Origin: JAPLHP01 sp963720375
Lineage (GTDB): Bacteria > Chloroflexota > Dehalococcoidia > UBA2247 > RBG-13-53-26
DNA: 64,000 nucleotides
NCBI GenBank assembly: GCA_963720375.1
Contig: CAVRFM010000011.1
Span: forward strand, 1-64,000
Direction: 5' to 3'
Below the pieces are notes generated by a model. The model saw only the letters and a program-made list of their open reading frames with translations, was not told the DNA's origin and did no database searches. A program made the translations under genes and the position numbers. Positions 9,079 through 16,499 of this stretch are shown here, piece by piece (the stretch's first letter is position 1; each line of letters opens with the position of its first letter).

Positions 9079-10395
9079 TTATCTTGCTGCTAATCTTTTC
9101 CTGACAGCATAGGCCGCTATGCCTGCTCCCAGTGCTGCTCCAAGGCCAACATAAATGCTTGGGAAAACAGGGGCACTATGAGCACTTCCCCCGCTTGGAG
9201 AAGGAGGATCGCCTAGCCCACCTGGGTCAACAATCACCCCGTTGTGCGTTAGGTCATCGTCCCCTAGACCACCATCGGTCAGCTTTATGCTGATAATATT
9301 GCTGCTAATGCGAGTCCAGGGAATCCGGTACCAGTGAGGGTTGCTGTCTGAAAGCGTTGGGCCGTATTTCCAGTACTGGGCATCGTCTGGGACGGCGGAT
9401 GGGAGAGTAATGGTGATGGTTCCTGATTGCCCAGATGTCAGACCTGTTATGTTGAACTGGAAGAAACCATCGGGGAATTTAAGCTTGCTTTGATTGACTT
9501 CGGGAGGCAAGGCAGGCAAATTGCTTTCGGATACTGCCGTGAGGTTTTCTATGGTGCCCATGGCTGGAGTGAGCCCAGCCGTACCACTATGTGTGGCCGT
9601 CTCCACCTGGGCTGCAGCAGTAAAACTAAAGCCAGTAATTACAATCTCGGGATCAACATAGCCCCCCTGGCCATAGTTAGAAGGAGGCTGATTGTTATAC
9701 AACCACAGATCCATGTAAGCGTGGGAGGCGGAGCAATCCTGAGGTAGTCTTGCCAAGTAATCAGTGGGAGAATAATCCCAACTCGTAAGCTGTGAACCAC
9801 CGCTGTACAAACTCTGGAAAGACACACCAGTACTACTCCAAGTGAAACTATTTACAGTGCTACCACTTTCATAGACACTGTACCTACTGTCTGAGGTAGG
9901 AAGCCCAGACTGAGCTGGAAATACAGTGTACTTCCCATTATTAAATAGGGGAAATAGGGAGTAGGAATTCCCCCATTCAGAGTACTCTATATCAATCTCA
10001 TTAACCCCAGGAGTGTTGACCATTTCATGAGTGAAAAGGCCCAAAACAACGTTCTGGTCTAGGTTATTTACACTACTCTGCACATCGAAGGTGTAGGTAC
10101 CAAATCCTAGAGAGTTTAAGGTTCTCACCTCTGCGCATTCCCATACTCCATCTACATCAGTGATTTTTAGATGAAGATAACCGTTACCATCAACCCAAGC
10201 ATTAGAGGCAGTATAGCTATCAGGCCCTGGAAGGCCAGAATAGTCACGTATTTCCCATGTATATCCCGCAAAGGTAAGGGTAGGAGTATCAGCCGAAACA
10301 GATCTAGTAGATACAAGATAAGGAATATTTAGACCCAGGAGGGCTAATACTAGAACTACCGATAACGAGGCTACTCTCTTCATATTTCTCTTCAT
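9079..10395 (-). CDS. secreted glycoside hydrolase family 16-like protein with C-terminal anchor
   Basis: A signal peptide (hydrophobic SLSVVLVLALLGLNIPYLV, cleavage near VSA) is followed by a concanavalin-like domain with NEIDIEYSEWG. EIDIE matches the GH16 catalytic pattern E-x-D-x-E of laminarinases and lichenases. A beta-sandwich resembling the 'choice-of-anchor U' domain follows (GTITITLPSAVP, KLTDGGLGDDDLT, GVIVDPGG). It ends in a membrane helix IYVGLGAALGAGIAAYAV and the basic tail RKRLAAR. Beta-1,3/1,4-glucan hydrolysis at the cell surface is inferred; substrate is not settled. Start chosen at 10395 (MKRNMKR), with 10383 as an alternative; an earlier ATG at 10443 would bury the signal peptide. 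Possibly co-transcribed with the two small genes at 10527-10979. Confidence 0.75.
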   Translation of the reverse strand: MKRNMKRVASLSVVLVLALLGLNIPYLVSTRSVSADTPTLTFAGYTWEIRDYSGLPGPDSYTASNAWVDGNGYLHLKITDVDGVWECAEVRTLNSLGFGTYTFDVQSSVNNLDQNVVLGLFTHEMVNTPGVNEIDIEYSEWGNSYSLFPLFNNGKYTVFPAQSGLPTSDSRYSVYESGSTVNSFTWSSTGVSFQSLYSGGSQLTSWDYSPTDYLARLPQDCSASHAYMDLWLYNNQPPSNYGQGGYVDPEIVITGFSFTAAAQVETATHSGTAGLTPAMGTIENLTAVSESNLPALPPEVNQSKLKFPDGFFQFNITGLTSGQSGTITITLPSAVPDDAQYWKYGPTLSDSNPHWYRIPWTRISSNIISIKLTDGGLGDDDLTHNGVIVDPGGLGDPPSPSGGSAHSAPVFPSIYVGLGAALGAGIAAYAVRKRLAAR

Positions 10396-10526
10396 GTTGC
10401 CCTGCTCGGGCACTAGGTATGTAGAGGCCTGACCGAATTGCATATCGTGTGGGAAAGCGGTCTGGATGCTAACACAAGAAGGCAGAGGATGTCAATTTCG
10501 TTCATAATCCACCACACCTTCTGCAT

Positions 10527-10682
10527 TTATACCCCATGCTCTCCTTTCTCGATTTCTGCTGATTGTCCACTAATAAGAAACGTTGCTACAGTAGCTACAG
10601 CAGCAGGACCCAGAATAAGCACAAGAATCGGACTGATAACAAGCAGCCCTACCACAGTTGCAGACTCGATCTTTTCTTTCAT
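10527..10682 (-). CDS. 51-aa membrane protein
   Basis: ATG 10680-10682 is preceded by AAGGGGTGGGGG, a strong ribosome site, and runs to TAA 10527-10529. The protein begins MKEKIESATVVG, has one long hydrophobic stretch (VGLLVISPILVLILGPAAVA) and ends in a charged tail SAEIEKGEHGV. It lies between the small cysteine-rich gene at 10719 and the GH16-like gene, all on the minus strand, so an operon is plausible. Family not recognised. Confidence 0.6.
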   Translation of the reverse strand: MKEKIESATVVGLLVISPILVLILGPAAVATVATFLISGQSAEIEKGEHGV

Positions 10683-10718
10683 CGTTTCCCCCACCCCTTA
10701 ATGCTAATTTCTCTAACA

Positions 10719-10979
10719 TCAAGATTGACGTTCCAGCCACTCCTGCCGAGCATCCTCGAATTCTTCAATGACTGTGTTTATTTCTGCCATGTCTGGTTCG
10801 CGGGTGGTCATATTACAGAAGTTATCCCACCACTCACGGCACTGTACCGACGCAGGGCAGCCGTTACGAATGTCAGCATTCATCAAACAGCACTTATGAA
10901 GATGGTCGGTAAGCCTCTTGAATGTGGTCCCCATCATGGATTCATAGTGGAAATCCCTTTGACGGTATGCTATTTTCAT
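10719..10979 (-). CDS. hypothetical small cysteine-rich protein
   Basis: Start at 10979 (MKIAYRQRDF) is supported by GGAAAGGA 9 nt upstream; an ATG at 11021 lacks any such site. The 86-residue product has cysteines in HKCCLM, NGCPAS, QCREWW and NFCNM, possibly binding a metal, and an acidic helical C-terminus (EINTVIEEFEDARQEW). Promoter repeat R3 lies 55 bp upstream in the same orientation, which supports a real gene. No family recognised. Confidence 0.6.
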   Translation of the reverse strand: MKIAYRQRDFHYESMMGTTFKRLTDHLHKCCLMNADIRNGCPASVQCREWWDNFCNMTTREPDMAEINTVIEEFEDARQEWLERQS

Positions 10980-11033
10980 AATCAATTCCTTTCCCAAGTG
11001 GGCGATTTTGTCAAAGCTCATGGAGTCAATAGC

Positions 11034-11074
11034 CCATTGTCATGCCAACCTCGGCTTGGATACAAAAGGGACAG
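11034..11074 (-). promoter_or_regulatory. promoter-like repeat, copy R3
   Basis: The minus strand reads CCCTTTTGTAT, dyad CCAAGCCGAGGTTGG, then CATGACAAT in place of TATAAT. It is immediately upstream of the gene starting at 10979. Confidence 0.55.
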
Positions 11075-11307
11075 ACTGAAGTGGCGCCTTCTCATGGATC
11101 TGCTCTTCCCACTTCGCTCTCTCTAATACAGTTGACCATGATGCAAGATTATGAGGCGTCTTGAAGAGATTGGGAAGTGACTGTGTTATAGAATACACTT
11201 CTATAGGCCGAGGAGATTGTGCAGATGGGAGTCTCTGGAGATGGTGCAGAGGCACACCCGAATGGTCAGTCTTGAGGATAGCCTGAAGTTATAAATGGCG
11301 CCTTGGG

Positions 11308-12078
11308 TCAGTCAAGGAAGCCCGTCAGGATGTTGTTGAACTCAACAGGTTTCTCGATCATTACCACATGCCCACAGTTCGGTATGACTTCCAGCCTTGC
11401 CCCCTTGATCTCTCTATGTAGAAACCGACTCATTCTTACAGAGATGCCCCTATCTCTCTCCCCGGCCACAATGAGTGTCGGCGCCTGTATTTGGGACACC
11501 CTGCGCCTGACGTCGTAGTTGGTGACCATGCCTCTTATGCATGCATACGCTACGTACTTTGGTACCTGCGTAGCCCTCTCAAGATCCGGATTAATGACCT
11601 CTTCCGGGGGGCTGTAGCCCTTGCGGCCCTGCATTCTCCGAGCGAACATGCCATAGGGAACAAGATAGCCCAGCCCTGCTATGATGGTGCCAACTAGAGG
11701 CAACTGGACGAGCGTGCTCGCAGTTGTACTAACGAGCACCAGCTTGGATACCCTGTCAGGGTGATCCAATGTGAGCATGAGGACCGTCATGCCACCGAGC
11801 GAATGGCCAACCAGTGTGACCTTGTCCAAGTTCAGTCCCAGTATGAGGCCGTTGAGATCGTCAGCCAGGGTCTGAACGGAGTAGTCGCCTCTGGGTTTGT
11901 CCGACTTGCCATGTCCTCTATGGTCATAAAGAATCACGGTGTGCTTCTGCGCCAGGATGTCTGTCTGAGCCTTCCAGACAGAGCAGTCATCCAGCATGCC
12001 GTGGGAGAAGATGACAGGCTCTCCCTTTCCGTACTGCTCATAGTATAGGCTGATGTCCCTGACCTTAACTGTAGGCAT
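11308..12078 (-). CDS. alpha/beta-fold hydrolase
   Basis: Start at 12078 (MPTVKVRDISLYY) is fixed by AAAGGAGGAG just upstream; a further upstream ATG at 12102 precedes that site. The 256-residue product has the oxyanion HG (FSHGM), DHRGHGKSD, the nucleophile elbow GHSLGG, the acid in AGERD and the catalytic His in CGHVVMIEKP. This complete triad is typical of small esterases, haloperoxidase-like and C-C hydrolases. The fold is certain; the substrate is not. It stands alone, with promoter or operon structure not evident. Confidence 0.92.
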   Translation of the reverse strand: MPTVKVRDISLYYEQYGKGEPVIFSHGMLDDCSVWKAQTDILAQKHTVILYDHRGHGKSDKPRGDYSVQTLADDLNGLILGLNLDKVTLVGHSLGGMTVLMLTLDHPDRVSKLVLVSTTASTLVQLPLVGTIIAGLGYLVPYGMFARRMQGRKGYSPPEEVINPDLERATQVPKYVAYACIRGMVTNYDVRRRVSQIQAPTLIVAGERDRGISVRMSRFLHREIKGARLEVIPNCGHVVMIEKPVEFNNILTGFLD

Positions 12079-12286
12079 GACTCCTCCTTTAGTATGCTGC
12101 AAGCCTATATGGAGGCGTACATATGGAAGTCGCCTTGGACGTCTGAACCCCGACCTATGACCAATTGTTTATTGCCAAAACAGCCCGCTTGTCTCATAGG
12201 GTCTGACGACGTACACCATCGAAGCATGGTACCCGCGGGTGGTGTAACGGCCCTTCTGCACATCTTGGCGTGGCTCTGTAATGCTG

Positions 12287-12667
12287 CTATCGCCTCCAGA
12301 TCTGCCACCACCTCCGCGGACTAGGTAAAGCATTGACCTTGCTTTCCTGTCGGCCTATGAGGATTTGCGCTTCCCGTAGTCGCTCATTGGTGTCTGCCAG
12401 CTCTGTTTTCAGTGTCGAGATCTTAGCCAGCAGATCTACTATTCTCCTATCCTTTTCCGCCAGGAGATCCTTCAGGGCACTTATCCTGGTCACATCCTGT
12501 TCAATGGGCTGGACATCGTCCACGTCAACGCGCCATTGTTCACGGCCGTCAATGGCTTCCTTATGGGCTGGTAGTTTGCCACTCTGGATCCAGCGAAGGA
12601 TAGTCTTCCGGCTCTTGCCGAAGATCTTCGCTGCCTGGTCAATGGACACTCCTTTTGACTCAGTCAT
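12287..12667 (-). CDS. HTH (MerR/excisionase-like) protein with coiled coil
   Basis: Start at 12667 (MTESKGVSIDQAAKIFG). The N-terminal 50 residues form a helix-turn-helix of the excisionase/MerR type (SIDQAAKIFGKSRKTILRWI) with a wing SGKLPAHKE. A heptad-rich segment from about 60 to 110 (LKDLLAEKDRRIVDLLAKIS) predicts a coiled coil for dimerisation. The tail RRWWQIWRR is basic and aromatic, possibly membrane-associating. There is no clear ribosome site, and the -10 of promoter repeat R4 lies only about 30 bp upstream, so the leader is very short. DNA binding is likely; targets unknown. Whether it acts on the promoter repeats themselves is speculative. Confidence 0.75.
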   Translation of the reverse strand: MTESKGVSIDQAAKIFGKSRKTILRWIQSGKLPAHKEAIDGREQWRVDVDDVQPIEQDVTRISALKDLLAEKDRRIVDLLAKISTLKTELADTNERLREAQILIGRQESKVNALPSPRRWWQIWRR

Positions 12668-12696
12668 GGCCGGGTCACTGTCGTAGTCATTGGGCT

Positions 12697-12738
12697 TATC
12701 ATACCACCCCAACCTCAGCCGGAAACAAAAGGGGACAG
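12697..12738 (-). promoter_or_regulatory. promoter-like repeat, copy R4
   Basis: The minus strand reads CCCCTTTTGTTT, an imperfect dyad CCGGCTGAGGTTGG, GGTGG and TATGAT (12704-12699). It directly precedes the HTH gene starting at 12667. Confidence 0.6.
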
Positions 12739-12787
12739 CCAGAAGTTCTACAAGGCTTCTCTGGCTAATAGAGTCCAAATCACTCTC

Positions 12788-12916
12788 TCAGAGTTCCTTA
12801 TCACCCTGACCGTGACTCTTGGCATGGCCGCAAGCCAGACACGTCCATGTAGCCCAGTATTCACAGTGGGTTATTTTCCTCCCGCATAGAGGACAGAACA
12901 AATCCTTTGTGTCCAT
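12788..12916 (-). CDS. 42-aa zinc-ribbon protein
   Basis: ATG 12914-12916 to TGA 12788-12790 encodes MDTKDLFCPLCGRKITHC and, after a short aromatic linker, TCLACGHAK. Two CxxC pairs about 15 residues apart make a zinc ribbon, very likely the whole protein. There is no obvious ribosome binding site, yet the cysteine spacing is hard to explain by chance. It sits upstream of the HTH gene on the same strand. Confidence 0.6.
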   Translation of the reverse strand: MDTKDLFCPLCGRKITHCEYWATWTCLACGHAKSHGQGDKEL

Positions 12917-13447
12917 CGGTTGCTGACAGAGCTAACAACATAACACTCCGAATCTATCGAACCTGTGTATCGTCTTTAGACTGCACTTTGTACAGGTTCC
13001 TTGGAAAGTCTCAAGTCTCATTTCTGCCCTTATCAGTCTCCATTTCCCTTTCGGAGATTATACCCCCTTATCAGGGCAAGGCCCAAGAAATGCCTTCTAG
13101 AGCGTTGTAGTGGGTCAATCCGCTGGGTCTTTTGATTTTGAAATTCTCAAAAAAGTCAATCTTAGGCATGATCTGGTTTCGTTTGGTTACTGTTGTCCCA
13201 GCCCCAAAATTAGTTCGGCGTTTCCTCACGACTCGGTAATGTAATCGGTAATGTAAAAGAATGTTAGTCTTTAGGTGCGCGTCCAGGTCTATGGGAAGAT
13301 GGGCATGTCTGCCCAACCAGTCTCTACAGACCGACCGGAGCCATGGTGCTACTGAATTCAGAGTAGTCTGGAAGACAACGGCTAGTAAGCCTAGTAAGGG
13401 CTTAGGACTATCCTCGAACCTCACCCCCCCACAGTCCTCCCACTGAG
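12917..13447. other. intergenic, no gene recognised
   Basis: No convincing reading frame. A 12-bp direct repeat, tcggtaatgtaa, occurs twice at about 13232-13255. A reverse-strand frame here (13071-13454) has no family features and no ribosome site. Confidence 0.4.
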
Positions 13448-13517
13448 CCCCCATTTGTATCCAGGCTGAGGTTGGGGTGGTAGACTTTTTGACATAACCA
13501 ATGTTTTGTAGTATCGT
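13448..13517 (+). promoter_or_regulatory. promoter-like repeat R5 plus sigma-70 promoter
   Basis: The repeat CCCCATTTGTAT, CCAGGCTGAGGTTGG, GGTGG occupies 13448-13480, but instead of TATAAT it is followed by TAGACT. Just after it a conventional promoter is visible: TTGACA at 13489-13494, a 17-bp spacer and TATCGT at 13512-13517, about 40 bp before the ATG at 13557. Confidence 0.6.
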
Positions 13518-13556
13518 ATTCGAGACATACTGCTAGGCAATCCGGGGGGTGAGAGA

Positions 13557-14177
13557 ATGCCAGTATATGAGTATCGCTGCACATCGTGTCTCGAAGAGCT
13601 TGAGTTGATGCGCCCGATGAGTGAGGCAGACGAATCTGTAAATTGTCCGCACTGCGGTTCAGAGGCATGGAAACTGGTATCCGGCTATGCCTGCAGGATA
13701 GGCACATACGTACGGCCGTTTGAGCAGCCCTTCAGGGAAGAGGAGAGGCCTTTCAGGGAGGAATTGGGTTTGCGGCTTTTGGGGGAGCCCTCCAGAGAGG
13801 GAATGGCACTATGGCCATGGCCATCGGATCAGCCCTTCGGAGAGGAATTTGATTTCCGGCTATCAGAGGAGCCTTTCAGGGAGGCGTCGGAAGAGGCCCC
13901 ACAAGATGAGTCCTTTTGGGAAGAATTGATTTCTTGGTCACCAGAGAATCCTCCTAGGGACGAATTGACTGAGAAGCCTTCAAGTAGCGAGACAACAGTG
14001 GAAGAGGCGGCGGAGCCTGCAAGGGCTACTGATCGTCAGCTTCGAGTTTACCAGGGGCAAGCCGCAATTCCTATGGAATCTTGGCTGGGCATGGACTTGC
14101 GCTGGGTGCTGGTGGCAGCAGCCATCATAGCGTCTGTGGTGATATCTCTAATCTGGATTCTGGCGACTGTTTTTTAG
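13557..14177 (+). CDS. FmdB-type zinc-ribbon, tail-anchored membrane protein
   Basis: The N-terminus MPVYEYRCTSCLEELE...CPHCGSEAW is the putative regulatory (FmdB family) zinc ribbon with two CxxC pairs. The middle (about residues 50-150) is acidic and low-complexity, with the word PFREE in variants (QPFREEERPFREE, QPFGEEF, EPFREA). The C-terminal 25 residues form one membrane helix (WVLVAAAIIASVVISLIWIL) with almost nothing after it, so the protein should be tail-anchored facing the cytoplasm. GGGGGGTGAGAG before the ATG is a good ribosome site. Function unknown. A 47-residue gene at 14526 repeats the C-terminal helix, and the sequence after both stops is also similar, pointing to a local duplication. 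Confidence 0.75.
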   Translation: MPVYEYRCTSCLEELELMRPMSEADESVNCPHCGSEAWKLVSGYACRIGTYVRPFEQPFREEERPFREELGLRLLGEPSREGMALWPWPSDQPFGEEFDFRLSEEPFREASEEAPQDESFWEELISWSPENPPRDELTEKPSSSETTVEEAAEPARATDRQLRVYQGQAAIPMESWLGMDLRWVLVAAAIIASVVISLIWILATVF

Positions 14178-14250
14178 AATCCTTGTAGTGCCCTATTGGG
14201 TATGCTCTCTCTCGGGGACTGGACACAGAATACCTGCCCCGGTGATGCTT
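14175..14250 (+). repeat. duplicated 3' flank, copy 1
   Basis: Starting at the stop codon, about 75 bp (with ctctcggggact and acctgcc) resemble the 3' flank at 14667-14740. The remaining sequence to 14525 holds no recognised gene apart from the ribosome site gaaggggg before 14526. Confidence 0.55.
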
Positions 14251-14525
14251 ACTTGAACCTCAGGCAGCCCTCAAAAGTTGCCGACCTGGCGGAACCTCTG
14301 TACTATCTCCAGGGACTACCACTGACCTGGGCCTTTCATGGTCATGGCGTTCAATCCTGTTCTCATCTTACCGGGCACTGCCGGCGGCGGAATCCCCAGA
14401 GCACAACATCAGTGACAACTATGTGACGTTCTCAACATGCATTGAGAGGCAGATGTGAACGTATCGATGTAGCCTATATAGTTGCACTGAGTTCAACTCA
14501 GTAGCCTGTGAGAAGGGGGTTCCTA

Positions 14526-14669
14526 ATGAAGAGACTACCCGTAAGGACTGAGACAAGAGTGAAGGTGGCACCTGCACCGCAGCTTTCCTACATCTGGGTG
14601 TTGTTTGCCGCAGGTTTCATAGGTACCATAGTGGTATCTCTAATCTGGGTACTGGCGAGCAAATTTTAG
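14526..14669 (+). CDS. 47-aa single-span membrane protein
   Basis: ATG 14526 follows AGAAGGGGGTT, a strong ribosome site. The product has a basic N-terminus (MKRLPVRTETRVKV) and one helix ending IVVSLIWVLASKF. That end aligns with VVISLIWILATVF at the end of the gene at 13557-14177. It looks like the same tail anchor without the zinc-ribbon body, either a truncated duplicate or a small partner subunit. Confidence 0.65.
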   Translation: MKRLPVRTETRVKVAPAPQLSYIWVLFAAGFIGTIVVSLIWVLASKF

Positions 14670-14740
14670 ATTCCTGTAGTATCTACTTTGGCGTGCTTTC
14701 TCTCGGGGACGGTATAGAGGATACCTGCCTCGGCAATGCC
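14667..14740 (+). repeat. duplicated 3' flank, copy 2
   Basis: From the stop codon onward it resembles 14175-14250 (shared ctctcggggac and atacctgcc). The two copies follow paralogous tail-anchor sequences, so gene end and flank were duplicated together. Confidence 0.55.
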
Positions 14741-14875
14741 TCGTGGACCTTCATGGTGTTGCGAACACAATCACACTTTCCCCTGAGATTTAACGCAGCC
14801 TAACCACTGCGGAGAACGGGTAACTGCATCTGGCGTATAAACTGGCCTGGCGGTCGGTCCTGCGGTTGGAGCAAT

Positions 14876-14916
14876 TCCCCTTTGTATCCAAGCTGAGTTT
14901 GGGGTGTATAATGTGC
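14876..14916 (+). promoter_or_regulatory. promoter-like repeat, copy R6
   Basis: CCCCTTTGTAT, dyad CCAAGCTGAGTTTGG, GGTG and TATAATGTGCTGCA. It is one of the best-preserved copies. The next gene on the same strand starts at 15078, about 165 bp downstream. Confidence 0.65.
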
Positions 14917-15077
14917 TGCAAGTGTTTCCGGGGGACTTGAGACAATGTGTTCAAGTTGTTGGGCGGGATTGTGACACTCATAACTCTTCTGCTGATGTAA
15001 CATTCCTCTGATTGTTCATGCAACAGTAAAGCCACAAGGGTGATTTGGAGAGGTTGGGTAGGAGGGAGGGGCTGCTA

Positions 15078-15914
15078 ATGTCTGCGAACCAGAACATCAA
15101 AGTCAAAATTGAGCTGGGAAGCGTCCAGGAGACTTTGTTGCTGGCATTATGGTTTCGTGCTAGGGAGAACGAGAAGGAGAATCCCTATCTTCTGGATCCG
15201 AAGGCTTCGGAAATCATCCGTGAGCTGGATTATGATTTCCGAAGAATGGAGAAGGCCCTTCCGGAGGCTGTTATCCTGACTTCTAACATCAGTTCCAGGT
15301 ATTGCGATGTGGCCATAAAGGGGTTCATTGCTGCCCATCCCAAAGCAACGGTGGTGAACATTGGGGCTGGCCTGGATACCACCTTCTATCGAGTGGACAA
15401 TGGTTCCATCCGTTGGTATGACCTGGACCTTCCTGATGTCATAGACCTGCGCAGAAGGTTGATGCCTGAGACAGATCGCTGCACATGCGTTGCGAAGTCC
15501 GTCTTTGATTTTACCTGGTTTGATGACATCGGAAACCCCAGGGATGGCCTCTTTATGTTCGCTCGTGGGGTATTCTGCTACCTTGATGTGGCGGATCTGA
15601 AGAGGCTGTTTGCCGCCCTCGCTGTCCGCTTCTCTGGGGCCGAGATGATTTTCAATTCCTACAACCTGGTTGGAAGATGGGGGGCAAATCATCTCGTTGT
15701 CAGACGGGCTGGGATCAGGGAAGCTCCCCTGAGGTGGGCCATCGGCACAGCAAAGCAGTTGACCAGGTGGGATAACCGCATTGAGATTGTTGATGAATGG
15801 CCACTGTTCAGCCGTGTTCCCAAGGAACCCTCATGGAAATGGAACACTGTCGTGTTCATGAACTGCAGTGACTGGTTCAAAATGCAGGGCATGATCCATC
15901 TGCGGTTCAAGTGA
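15078..15914 (+). CDS. leucine carboxyl methyltransferase / TcmP-like SAM methyltransferase
   Basis: Start at 15078 (MSANQNIK) is fixed by GGAGGGAGGGG upstream; a TTG at 15045 lies before that site. The 278-residue product carries the family pattern VVNIGAGLDTTFYRV (SAM-binding glycine motif), WYDLDLPDVIDLRR (acidic cofactor loop) and FARGVFCYLD. These are hallmarks of the LCM/polyketide O-methyltransferase group (TcmP, Ppm1-like). The methyl acceptor is unknown. No biosynthetic cluster surrounds it, and it sits alone behind promoter repeat R6. Confidence 0.85.
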   Translation: MSANQNIKVKIELGSVQETLLLALWFRARENEKENPYLLDPKASEIIRELDYDFRRMEKALPEAVILTSNISSRYCDVAIKGFIAAHPKATVVNIGAGLDTTFYRVDNGSIRWYDLDLPDVIDLRRRLMPETDRCTCVAKSVFDFTWFDDIGNPRDGLFMFARGVFCYLDVADLKRLFAALAVRFSGAEMIFNSYNLVGRWGANHLVVRRAGIREAPLRWAIGTAKQLTRWDNRIEIVDEWPLFSRVPKEPSWKWNTVVFMNCSDWFKMQGMIHLRFK

Positions 15915-16069
15915 GGCCAAATAACGTCTTCCCCCACCAGCGCCTTCTATAACTCAAGCCTATCCTCGGAAGCAACAGGCCCGGCAGCCCGGGAACTCTA
16001 ATCATTTTCTAAGGGTTTTCTAATCCGACTCCAATCTAAGATTCGGTTTTATGGGGTATCATCACGGAT

Positions 16070-16303
16070 ATGGTTTGCAAGGATGAGATGAAGATGCAAC
16101 CGAGAGTCTTACAGGCTTACCAGAGAATCACCAAGCTCTTTAGTGTTCAAGGCACGGTATACCGGTGCCTTAGATGTGACCATACGTGGCAAGCTCGAAA
16201 GAAGTCAAGACCGAAGAACTGCCCCAGTTGCGGCAGTGGCCGATGGGATGAGCCTAGGGTTAGGTGGGGATGGTCCGGCTCCTATCGGCACGCTATCAAT
16301 TGA
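16070..16303 (+). CDS. small zinc-ribbon protein
   Basis: The 77-residue product contains YRCLRCDHTWQARKK and NCPSCGSGRWDEPR, two CxxC pairs forming the short zinc ribbon common in prokaryotic small proteins, often next to toxin genes. ATG at 16070 is used, but ATG 16088 (MKMQPRV) has AAGGATGAG before it and may be the true start. No toxin partner is visible; the next gene is a PAS/HD-GYP protein 200 bp on. Confidence 0.65.
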   Translation: MVCKDEMKMQPRVLQAYQRITKLFSVQGTVYRCLRCDHTWQARKKSRPKNCPSCGSGRWDEPRVRWGWSGSYRHAIN

Positions 16304-16499
16304 CGGCAACCGGGTCATCTACTGACAGCAAACACCTCACCCCGCCATCCCCTTCCGTAACTTCAGACTGTCTCTGCTTGCCAAATCTTCCACAGTCTCC
16401 CGAAGAAACAGATGCCAAACCTGTTAGTAGCAATTTTGTGACAATATACAGGGGTGTTGAGACTGTCCGGTTAAGTGATCCATCTACAATGTCACTGTA

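Noticed and set aside
13071..13454. Minus-strand frame of 127 codons
   Set aside because: No family features, no ribosome site, overlaps promoter repeat R5 and short direct repeats.
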